A stretch of DNA of 13,606 nt from Bacteroidota bacterium (GTDB lineage: Bacteria > Bacteroidota > Bacteroidia > Flavobacteriales > Weeksellaceae): positions 1-13,606 of the forward strand of contig JAEZWE010000058.1 of assembly GCA_023420435.1 (NCBI GenBank), written 5' to 3'. The translations under genes were made by a program, and so were the position numbers. Under the pieces are notes generated by a model that had not been told where the DNA came from, did not search any database, and saw only the letters and a list, made by a program, of their open reading frames with translations. Shown one piece after another: positions 7,327 to 12,891 of the stretch; positions within the stretch are counted from its first letter, which is position 1; every line of letters begins with the position of its first letter.

Positions 7327-7983
7327 TTATGGACAACTTTTTTCCGCAAAACTGAAAATATTTCCCAATTTAATTTTGGAGTATCCGTTTGATTTTATCT
7401 TGGAAGAATTTACCATAGCTTGTGCTAAAACATCGGTTGGTAAAGGTTTCTGACTTTCAAATAAGCCTAATTTATTCGCCACTTTTATAATTTTACCACC
7501 CAAAACTTCGCCGGTTCTTTCGGTATTTTTTCTTTCCAACATTCCCGGTTGAAAAATCGTCATTTTGTTGAAATGCAGATTTTTCACTTCCTGTTCAAGT
7601 TCGCCTTTCATGCGGGAATAGAAAATTTTTGAATTTGGATTGGCGCCATAAGCGGAAACCAAAACATAATCTTCAACATTATTTTCTTTTGCGGCTTTGG
7701 CGAAATTCAGCTGATAATCGAAATCAACTTTTCGTTGCGCATCTTTGCTTCCGGCATCTTTTAAAGTTGTTCCCAAACAGGAAAAAGCAACGTCACCTTT
7801 CACCAAATCTTTCCATTCTTCAGGATTTTCGAAATCAACAACGTGAGATTTCAATTTATTATTTTCGATATTTAAAGGGCGTCTTACAAAAGCATGAACT
7901 TCCTCAAAATCATGATCATGAAGCAGTTTATCCACTAAATCTTTTCCGGTTGCTCCTGTTGCGCCAATAATTAATGCTTTCAT
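7327..7983 (-). CDS. NAD(P)-binding atypical SDR protein (HTATIP2/TIP30-like)
   Basis: A 218-residue Rossmann-fold protein. The nucleotide-binding loop GATGATG is at residues 7-13, followed by a basic VRRP at 33-36 that suggests NADPH preference. The stretch FSCLGTTLKDAGS (67-79) is the hallmark of the TIP30/HTATIP2-like atypical short-chain dehydrogenases. A serine at 110 (VSAYGA) and Tyr122-x-x-x-Lys126 occupy the usual catalytic places, so a real oxidoreductase activity is possible. The substrate is unknown; in bacteria these are generally annotated only as NAD(P)H-binding proteins. It starts with ATG at 7983, divergent from the MmcQ-like gene 70 bases away. A TAAATTTA at 8003-8010 is a weak -7 candidate. 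I considered a role as the reductase of the capnine pathway, but the subfamily does not fit. Confidence 0.85.
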   Translation of the reverse strand: MKALIIGATGATGKDLVDKLLHDHDFEEVHAFVRRPLNIENNKLKSHVVDFENPEEWKDLVKGDVAFSCLGTTLKDAGSKDAQRKVDFDYQLNFAKAAKENNVEDYVLVSAYGANPNSKIFYSRMKGELEQEVKNLHFNKMTIFQPGMLERKNTERTGEVLGGKIIKVANKLGLFESQKPLPTDVLAQAMVNSSKIKSNGYSKIKLGNIFSFAEKSCP

Positions 7984-8053
7984 TTTTGAAATTTTTCTGA
8001 AATAAATTTACAAATTTTTGCTAATATTGAATTTACAATTTTTTAAAGTTTAA

Positions 8054-8407
8054 ATGAGCGTTGAAGAAATCCTTGAGTATTGTCAAACTAAAAAGTCAGT
8101 AACCGAACATTTTCCGTTTGGTCCGGATAATTTGGTGCTTAAAGTGGGCGGAAAAATGTTTTTATTAATATCATTAGAAAATCAACCCTTATCTTTTGCC
8201 TGTAAAGGGGATCCGGAGAAAAATTTGGATTTACGCGAAAAGCATCATCAAATAACCGGAGCTTATCACATGAACAAAACACATTGGAATGGCGTTATTT
8301 GTGATGGTTTGAAGAAAGAACTTATCTTTGAAATGATTGATGATTCCTATGATTTGGTATTAAAATCGCTGACGAAAAAATTGCAGAAGGAAATTGCTGA
8401 AATATAA
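8054..8407 (+). CDS. MmcQ/YjbR family protein
   Basis: A 117-residue cytoplasmic protein of the MmcQ/YjbR family, which has a CyaY-like fold and is usually labelled DNA-binding; its cellular role is not settled. Recognisable features are the N-terminal V-E-E-I-x-x-Y-C-x-T-K-K helix, the EHFPFG turn and the strand KVGGKMFLLIS. The CKGDPEKNLDLREKH segment follows, then the signature AYHMNKTHWNGV and a final SYDLVLKSLTKK helix. The length matches the family. The start is ATG 8054; TAATATTG at 8022-8029 is one base from the -7 consensus and could be its promoter. It converges with ribF with only 18 bases between stops, and no classical terminator separates them. Confidence 0.9.
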   Translation: MSVEEILEYCQTKKSVTEHFPFGPDNLVLKVGGKMFLLISLENQPLSFACKGDPEKNLDLREKHHQITGAYHMNKTHWNGVICDGLKKELIFEMIDDSYDLVLKSLTKKLQKEIAEI

Positions 8408-8409
8408 TT

Positions 8410-8438
8410 TCTAAAATTTTAAAATCTAAAATTCAAAA
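8410..8438. repeat. 7-base periodic AT repeat between mmcQ-like gene and ribF
   Basis: Units TCTAAAA (8410-8416), TTTTAAAA (8417-8424), TCTAAAA (8425-8431) and TTCAAAA (8432-8438) fill the convergent spacer. They run into the last codons and stop of ribF (TAG at 8428-8426 on the minus strand). Confidence 0.55.
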
Positions 8439-9346
8439 TTTTCGGTCAAACGTTTATCTTCATCCAATCGTTCAATCAACTTTTCTAAAGAATCAAACTT
8501 AATTTCTTCATGGAGAAAATCTCGAAAATGAACGGTAATTTTTTCACCGTAAATATCCTGATCAAAATCTAATAGGTAAACTTCTGTAGTTAAGGAATTT
8601 CCACCAACAGTTGGATTAGTTCCAACGCTCAACATTCCTTTGTAATGTTCGTTTTTTACAAAAACATCGACAATATAAGCTCCTTTTTTTGGTAATAGTT
8701 TTATGGAATCTATTTCAATATTTGCGGTTGGATAACCAATCGTTCTTCCCAATTTTTTGCCATCAACCACCGTTCCGGAAACAGGATAATGATAACCCAA
8801 CATTTCGTTAGCTTCTAAAATTTTCCCTTCCAAAAGTGCATTTCTAATTTTTGTAGAAGAAATATGGTCGTGGTGAAGATTCACTGCTTCCATTTGTTCC
8901 ACTTCAAAGTCAAATTGTGGCGCCATTTTTTCTAAAAGTTGGAAATTTCCGCTTTTATTTTTTCCAAAAACGTGGTCGTAGCCAATAATTAGATGTTTTA
9001 CTTTTAATTTTTCAACCAAAATTTTTTGAACAAATTCTTCGCCGGTAAGATTTCTAAATTCCTCATCAAAATTTTGCAGAAACAAGTTTTGAATTCCAAA
9101 TTTCAGTAAAAGTTCAGATTTTTCTTCGATGGTATTCAACAATTTTAAATCATCATTAGGATTAAAAACCAATCTTGGATGAGGCCAAAAAGTAAGAACG
9201 GCAGGTTGTAATTTTTTCTCTTTTGAAATTTCTACGATTTCTTGAATTATACTTTGATGTCCACGATGTACACCATCGAACATTCCTAAAGACAAAGCTA
9301 TATTTGTTACTTCAGAATAAGTTGTTAAGTCAGTATAAATATCCAT
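8426..9346 (-). CDS. ribF: Bifunctional riboflavin kinase / FAD synthetase
   Basis: This enzyme makes FMN from riboflavin and ATP, then FAD from FMN, in the cytoplasm. The 306-residue protein has the N-terminal adenylyltransferase domain with GMFDGVHRGHQ (21-31), TFWPHP (52-57), GYDHVFGKN (122-130) and SSTKIR (163-168). The C-terminal riboflavin-kinase domain has GRTIGYPTAN (200-209), the KKGAYIVDV strand, SVGTNPTVGG and Glu255 in TTEVYLLDFD as the likely catalytic base. Both halves look intact. I chose ATG at 9346; the longer reading from a TTG at 9373 would have its start codon inside a good promoter -7 box. The last residues (ENFEF) are encoded by a spacer repeat. It is divergent from atpD. 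Confidence 0.96.
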   Translation of the reverse strand: MDIYTDLTTYSEVTNIALSLGMFDGVHRGHQSIIQEIVEISKEKKLQPAVLTFWPHPRLVFNPNDDLKLLNTIEEKSELLLKFGIQNLFLQNFDEEFRNLTGEEFVQKILVEKLKVKHLIIGYDHVFGKNKSGNFQLLEKMAPQFDFEVEQMEAVNLHHDHISSTKIRNALLEGKILEANEMLGYHYPVSGTVVDGKKLGRTIGYPTANIEIDSIKLLPKKGAYIVDVFVKNEHYKGMLSVGTNPTVGGNSLTTEVYLLDFDQDIYGEKITVHFRDFLHEEIKFDSLEKLIERLDEDKRLTENFEF

Positions 9347-9370
9347 AAAAAATCCAGAAAATTGGAAACG

Positions 9371-9378
9371 CAAAATTA
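9371..9378 (-). promoter_or_regulatory. -7 promoter element of ribF (TAATTTTG)
   Basis: On the minus strand the bases read TAATTTTG, an exact TAnnTTTG match, 24 bases before the ribF ATG. No TTG stands at the ideal -33 distance; the nearest is 13 bases upstream. It overlaps the alternative TTG start and so decides the ATG at 9346. Confidence 0.55.
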
Positions 9379-9471
9379 AGTTTTTTTGTTACAATAATTT
9401 GAAATGTAAAGAGCAAAGTCTCAATTTCATTTTATAAGGATAAAATATGATAAAAATCTTCTTTTCTACAA

Positions 9472-9501
9472 TTGCAGAGTTCTTAATAATCATTATATTT
9501 G
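9472..9501 (+). promoter_or_regulatory. Promoter of atpD-atpC
   Basis: TTG at 9472-9474 and TATATTTG at 9494-9501 are separated by 19 bases, the best Bacteroidetes-type promoter in the window. Transcription would begin near 9508, giving a leader of about 15 bases and excluding the in-frame TTG at 9499 as the atpD start. Confidence 0.75.
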
Positions 9502-9522
9502 CAAACACGAAAAAATTTAGTA

Positions 9523-11031
9523 ATGGCAAACCAAATTAAAGGTAAAATTTCTCAGATTATCGGTCCGGTAATCGACGTGGTTTTCAGTAACGACTCTGAA
9601 CTTCCTAAGATTTACGACGCATTAGAAGTAACAAAAAATAACGGTGAAAAAATTGTTCTTGAAGTAGAACAACACATTGGTGAAGATTCTGTAAGATGTA
9701 TCGCAATGGATGCAACAGATGGACTTCAAAGAGGACATGAAGTTGTTGGACAAGGTCAACAAATTACCATGCCTACAGGAGAATCTGTTTACGGACGTCT
9801 TTTCAACGTTGTTGGTGGTGCTATCGATGGACTTCCGGAAGTTTCAAGAGAAGGAGGTTTGCCAATCCACAGAGAAGCTCCAAAATTTGATCAACTTTCC
9901 ACTTCAGCAGAAGTTCTTTTTACAGGAATTAAAGTAATCGACCTTATTGAGCCTTATGCAAAAGGAGGAAAAATTGGTTTGTTTGGTGGAGCAGGAGTTG
10001 GGAAAACCGTATTGATTCAGGAATTAATTAACAATATCGCAAAAGGACATGGTGGACTTTCTGTATTTGCAGGAGTTGGTGAAAGAACCAGAGAAGGAAA
10101 CGACCTTTTAAGAGAAATGTTGGAATCAGGAATTATCAAATATGGTGAAGGTTTCATGCATTCAATGGAAGAAGGAGGATGGGATCTTTCCAAAGCTGAT
10201 TTGGAAGAAATGAAAGATTCTAAATGTACATTCGTTTTCGGACAAATGAACGAACCTCCTGGAGCAAGAGCTAGAGTAGCACTTTCCGGACTTACGATTG
10301 CAGAATATTTCCGTGATGGAGATGGACAAGGACAAGGAAGAGATGTTCTTTTCTTCGTAGATAATATTTTTAGATTTACACAAGCAGGTTCTGAAGTATC
10401 TGCACTTTTAGGAAGGATGCCTTCAGCAGTAGGTTATCAGCCAACTTTGGCTTCTGAAATGGGTGCAATGCAGGAAAGAATTACTTCTACAAAAAATGGT
10501 TCCATTACTTCTGTACAGGCGGTTTACGTTCCTGCGGATGACTTAACGGATCCGGCTCCAGCGACAACGTTTGCTCACCTAGATGCAACAACGGTATTGG
10601 ACAGAAAAATTGCTTCTTTAGGAATTTATCCTGCGGTTGATCCATTAGCGTCAACTTCCAGAATTTTGGCTCCTGAAGTTATTGGTGATGATCACTATAA
10701 CTGTGCACAAAGAGTAAAAGAAATTCTTCAAAGATATAAAGCGCTTCAAGATATCATTGCGATTTTAGGAATGGAAGAACTTTCAGAAGAAGATAAATTA
10801 GTTGTTTATCGTGCAAGAAAAGTTCAGCGATTCTTGTCACAACCTTTCCACGTTGCAGAACAGTTTACAGGTCTTAAAGGGGCTTTAGTAGATATTAAAG
10901 ATACCATTAAAGGATTCAACATGATTATTGATGGTGAATTGGATCAGTATCCGGAAGCTGCTTTCAACTTGAAAGGAACCATTGAAGAAGCAATTGAGCA
11001 CGGACAAAAAATGCTTGCTGAAAACGCATAA
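9523..11031 (+). CDS. atpD: F1F0 ATP synthase subunit beta
   Basis: This is the catalytic beta subunit of the F1 head, which makes ATP at the inner membrane. The 502-residue protein has the P-loop GGAGVGKT (155-162), the catalytic glutamate Glu187 in GERTREGNDL with Arg188, Walker B VLFFVDN ending in Asp280, and the long invariant tract around ALLGRMPSAVGYQPT and YVPADDLTDPAPATTF. The C-terminus has the DELSEED-type loop as EELSEEDK. After GERTREGNDL there is a longer segment (about residues 205-233, rich in E, G, M and W) than in E. coli; I recall this as the usual form in Bacteroidetes. The start ATG 9523 gives MANQIKGKISQIIGPVIDV, the standard opening. Only atpC follows; the other ATP synthase genes are not in the window. 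Confidence 0.99.
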   Translation: MANQIKGKISQIIGPVIDVVFSNDSELPKIYDALEVTKNNGEKIVLEVEQHIGEDSVRCIAMDATDGLQRGHEVVGQGQQITMPTGESVYGRLFNVVGGAIDGLPEVSREGGLPIHREAPKFDQLSTSAEVLFTGIKVIDLIEPYAKGGKIGLFGGAGVGKTVLIQELINNIAKGHGGLSVFAGVGERTREGNDLLREMLESGIIKYGEGFMHSMEEGGWDLSKADLEEMKDSKCTFVFGQMNEPPGARARVALSGLTIAEYFRDGDGQGQGRDVLFFVDNIFRFTQAGSEVSALLGRMPSAVGYQPTLASEMGAMQERITSTKNGSITSVQAVYVPADDLTDPAPATTFAHLDATTVLDRKIASLGIYPAVDPLASTSRILAPEVIGDDHYNCAQRVKEILQRYKALQDIIAILGMEELSEEDKLVVYRARKVQRFLSQPFHVAEQFTGLKGALVDIKDTIKGFNMIIDGELDQYPEAAFNLKGTIEEAIEHGQKMLAENA

Positions 11032-11040
11032 TTATTAACA

Positions 11041-11103
11041 ATTTGAGATTTGAAATTTGAAGTTCGAGCAATTTCAAATTTCAAACATCAAATTTCAAAT
11101 TTG
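11041..11103. repeat. Heptamer inverted repeat forming a long hairpin between atpD and atpC
   Basis: The left arm has four heptamers: ATTTGAG, ATTTGAA, ATTTGAA, GTTCGAG (11041-11068). The right arm is made of the complementary kind: ATTTCAA, ATTTCAA, ACATCAA, ATTTCAA (11071-11098). Pairing 11041-11068 with 11073-11100 gives 28 positions with only three mismatches and three G-U pairs, around a four-base loop. It starts 9 bases after the atpD stop and ends 8 bases before the atpC ATG. There is no T run, so it is not a classical terminator; processing, stability or translation control is possible. Confidence 0.85.
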
Positions 11104-11108
11104 TTTTT

Positions 11109-11390
11109 ATGAACATAAAAATTTTAACTCCGGAATTTGTAGTTTTTGATGGCGAAGTGAAATCAGTTTTGCTTCCCGGAAAAAATGGAGATTTCCATAT
11201 CATGAAAGATCACGCTGCAATTGTTGCGTCTCTAATTAATGGTAAAATTAAGGTTTTCACCAACACTATTGAAGAGCAATATGCTGAAAAGTTCAAAAAA
11301 GAGAACGAAAAAGAAAGTGTTTATTCTTTTAAAATTAAAAGTGGAGTAGTGGAATTCAGTAATAATAAAGGAATTATCCTTGCTGAGTGA
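11109..11390 (+). CDS. atpC: F1F0 ATP synthase subunit epsilon, short form
   Basis: Epsilon sits on the central stalk and couples rotation to the catalytic head. The 93-residue protein has the expected N-terminal beta-sandwich: MNIKILTPEFVVFDGEV, LLPGKNGDFHIMKDHAAIVASL and the closing strands IKSGVVEFSNNKGIILAE. The E. coli protein is about 139 residues, with a C-terminal two-helix domain that inhibits ATP hydrolysis. That domain is wholly absent here, and a proper stop and a strong terminator follow, so this is a natural short form and not a truncation by the window. A lysine/glutamate-rich insertion (EKFKKENEKES) lies between strands. It is downstream of atpD across the hairpin repeat, and very probably co-transcribed. 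Confidence 0.95.
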   Translation: MNIKILTPEFVVFDGEVKSVLLPGKNGDFHIMKDHAAIVASLINGKIKVFTNTIEEQYAEKFKKENEKESVYSFKIKSGVVEFSNNKGIILAE

Positions 11391-11420
11391 CTGACTCCCG
11401 AAGATGAAAATAAAAAAAGA

Positions 11421-11449
11421 AGTTCCTAAAAAATAGGAACTTTTTTTTT
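11421..11449 (+). terminator. Rho-independent terminator after atpC
   Basis: The arms AGTTCCTA (11421-11428) and TAGGAACT (11434-11441) enclose a five-A loop, followed by a T run at 11441-11449. It lies 30 bases after the atpC stop. The A run before it could let it work on the other strand too. Confidence 0.9.
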
Positions 11450-11465
11450 AGTTCTAGAAAATTAT

Positions 11466-11493
11466 AAAACCTCCAAAATTTTGGAGGTTTTTT
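11466..11493. terminator. Bidirectional terminator between atpC and the alpha-oxoamine synthase
   Basis: A perfect palindrome with arms AAAACCTCCAAAA (11466-11478) and TTTTGGAGGTTTT (11479-11491), with extra T up to 11493. It lies just past the minus-strand stop at 11503. The A run on the left gives a T run on the minus strand, so it can end that gene's transcript as well as back up the atpC terminator. Confidence 0.85.
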
Positions 11494-11502
11494 ATTATAC
11501 AA

Positions 11503-12777
11503 TTACAGTTCTTTGAAATGAAGGTTGTTTTCTTCTAAATATTTTGCCGCTTGATCTCTGTAATGACCATTCACTAATTTATCGTGAATGGCTTCAAAAG
11601 CGGCTAATGTTTCATTAATTTCAGCATCGGTATGAGAAGCTGTTGGAATTAATCTCAACAAAATCATTCCTTTTGGAATTACCGGATAAACAACAACTGA
11701 AGTAAATATTCCAAAATTTTCTCTTAAATCTTTTACTAACAAAGTCGCTTCAACAGGTGAACCTTTCATCATTACAGGAGTAACACAGGTATTTGAATTT
11801 CCTAAATCAAATCCTCTCTCTTTTAATCCGTTTTGTAATTTGTTTACATTTTCCCAAAGTTTTGCCTTTATTTCCGGTCTGCTTCTTAGAAGCTCCAAAC
11901 GTTTTAATCCACCCAAAACCATAGGCATTGTTAAAGATTTTGCAAAAATTTGCGAACGGAGATTGAATTTCAAATATCTGATAATTTCCGCATTTCCGGC
12001 AATAAAAGCTCCAAAACCTGCCATTGATTTTGCAAATGTAGAAAAGTAAACATCAATTTCGTCTTGGCATTCTTGTTCTTCACCAGCACCAGCTCCAGTT
12101 TTACCGAGAGTCCCAAAACCATGGGCATCATCTACCAAAAGTCTGAATTTATAATCTTTTTTGAATTCTGAAATTTCTTTTATTTTACCTTGCTGTCCCG
12201 TCATTCCGAAAACTCCTTCAGTAATTACCAAAATTCCTCCTCCGTTTTCTTCAGCCACTTTTGTAGCTCTTTTCAAATTTTTTTCAAAACTTGCCATGTC
12301 GTTATGGCGGAACATAAAGCTTTTTCCCATGTGTAAACGAACACCATCCACAATACAAGCATGAGAATCAGAATCATAAACGATAACATCATGACGCGAA
12401 ACTAAAGCATCAATGGTGGAAACCATTCCCTGATAACCGAAATTTAGCAAATAAGCAGATTCTTTTCCAACAAACTCAGCCAATTCTTTTTCCAATTGCA
12501 AATGTTGATTGGTTTCTCCAGACATGGCTCTTGCTCCCATTGGATAAAACATACCAAATTCTGCAGCAGCATCAGCATCAGCTTTTAAAACTTCTGGATG
12601 ATTGCATAATCCCAAATAATCATTAGCACTCCAAAAAATAACTTCTTTTCCTTGAAATTTCATTCTTGGACCAATGGGACCTTCCAATCTTGGGAATATA
12701 AAATAACCTTCGCCATAATCAGCAAACTGACCTAAAGGACCTGGATTTTGTTTTATTCTGTCAAAAATATCTACCAT
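11503..12777 (-). CDS. Alpha-oxoamine synthase (candidate cysteate-C-fatty acyltransferase, CapB/SPT-like)
   Basis: A 424-residue fold-type I PLP enzyme of the family that condenses an amino acid with an acyl thioester (serine palmitoyltransferase, KBL, BioF). Visible residues are SANDYLGL (50-57), GARAMSGETNQH (81-92), the cofactor-stacking His139 in DSDSHAC, Asp216 and His219 in VDDAHGFG, and the Schiff-base Lys250 in TFAKSMAGFGAF. The N-terminal extension (about 30 residues before the core, FADYGEGYFIFPRLEG) and the C-terminal tail are longer than in BioF or KBL. Automated annotation often calls such genes kbl. Its neighbour upstream is a CBS-like lyase rather than threonine dehydrogenase, which in Bacteroidetes points to capnine synthesis: cysteate plus a fatty acyl thioester to dehydrocapnine. 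Serine palmitoyltransferase is the main alternative. The family is certain; the substrate is inferred. Confidence 0.8.
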   Translation of the reverse strand: MVDIFDRIKQNPGPLGQFADYGEGYFIFPRLEGPIGPRMKFQGKEVIFWSANDYLGLCNHPEVLKADADAAAEFGMFYPMGARAMSGETNQHLQLEKELAEFVGKESAYLLNFGYQGMVSTIDALVSRHDVIVYDSDSHACIVDGVRLHMGKSFMFRHNDMASFEKNLKRATKVAEENGGGILVITEGVFGMTGQQGKIKEISEFKKDYKFRLLVDDAHGFGTLGKTGAGAGEEQECQDEIDVYFSTFAKSMAGFGAFIAGNAEIIRYLKFNLRSQIFAKSLTMPMVLGGLKRLELLRSRPEIKAKLWENVNKLQNGLKERGFDLGNSNTCVTPVMMKGSPVEATLLVKDLRENFGIFTSVVVYPVIPKGMILLRLIPTASHTDAEINETLAAFEAIHDKLVNGHYRDQAAKYLEENNLHFKEL

Positions 12778-12810
12778 TTATTTATGTTTTTTCTAAAAAT
12801 TTATAAGAAG

Positions 12811-12818
12811 CAAAGTTA
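12811..12818 (-). promoter_or_regulatory. -7 promoter element of the alpha-oxoamine synthase gene (TAACTTTG)
   Basis: The minus strand reads TAACTTTG, an exact TAnnTTTG match, 33 bases before the ATG at 12777. The -33 position is a T run that is shared with the terminator of the upstream gene, with no clear TTG. It suggests this gene can be transcribed on its own. Confidence 0.55.
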
Positions 12819-12831
12819 ACTAAAATTTAAA

Positions 12832-12863
12832 GAAAAAAAAACCTTTCATGAATGATGAAAGGT
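12832..12863 (-). terminator. Rho-independent terminator of the CBS-like gene
   Basis: The arms ACCTTTCAT (12841-12849) and ATGAAAGGT (12855-12863) pair perfectly over nine bases around a five-base loop. On the minus strand the stem is followed by eight T or more (complement of the A run ending at 12840). It lies 29 bases after the minus-strand stop at 12892. Confidence 0.88.
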
Positions 12864-12891
12864 CTTTATATAGTATGATATTAATCAATTT

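Noticed and set aside
7629..7970. A 113-codon plus-strand open frame inside the SDR-like gene
   Set aside because: The minus-strand frame contains clear Rossmann motifs over the same bases; the plus-strand product is Gln/Arg/Leu-rich with no motif.
7327..7983. The SDR-like protein as the ketoreductase (CapC) of the capnine pathway
   Set aside because: Its FSCLGTTLKDAGS motif and 218-residue length place it in the TIP30-like atypical SDR group, not the 3-ketosphinganine-reductase type, and it is four genes away.
11503..12777. 2-amino-3-ketobutyrate CoA ligase (kbl) of threonine breakdown
   Set aside because: There is no threonine dehydrogenase next to it, and the N- and C-terminal extensions and CBS-like neighbour fit a lipid-forming oxoamine synthase better; not fully excluded.
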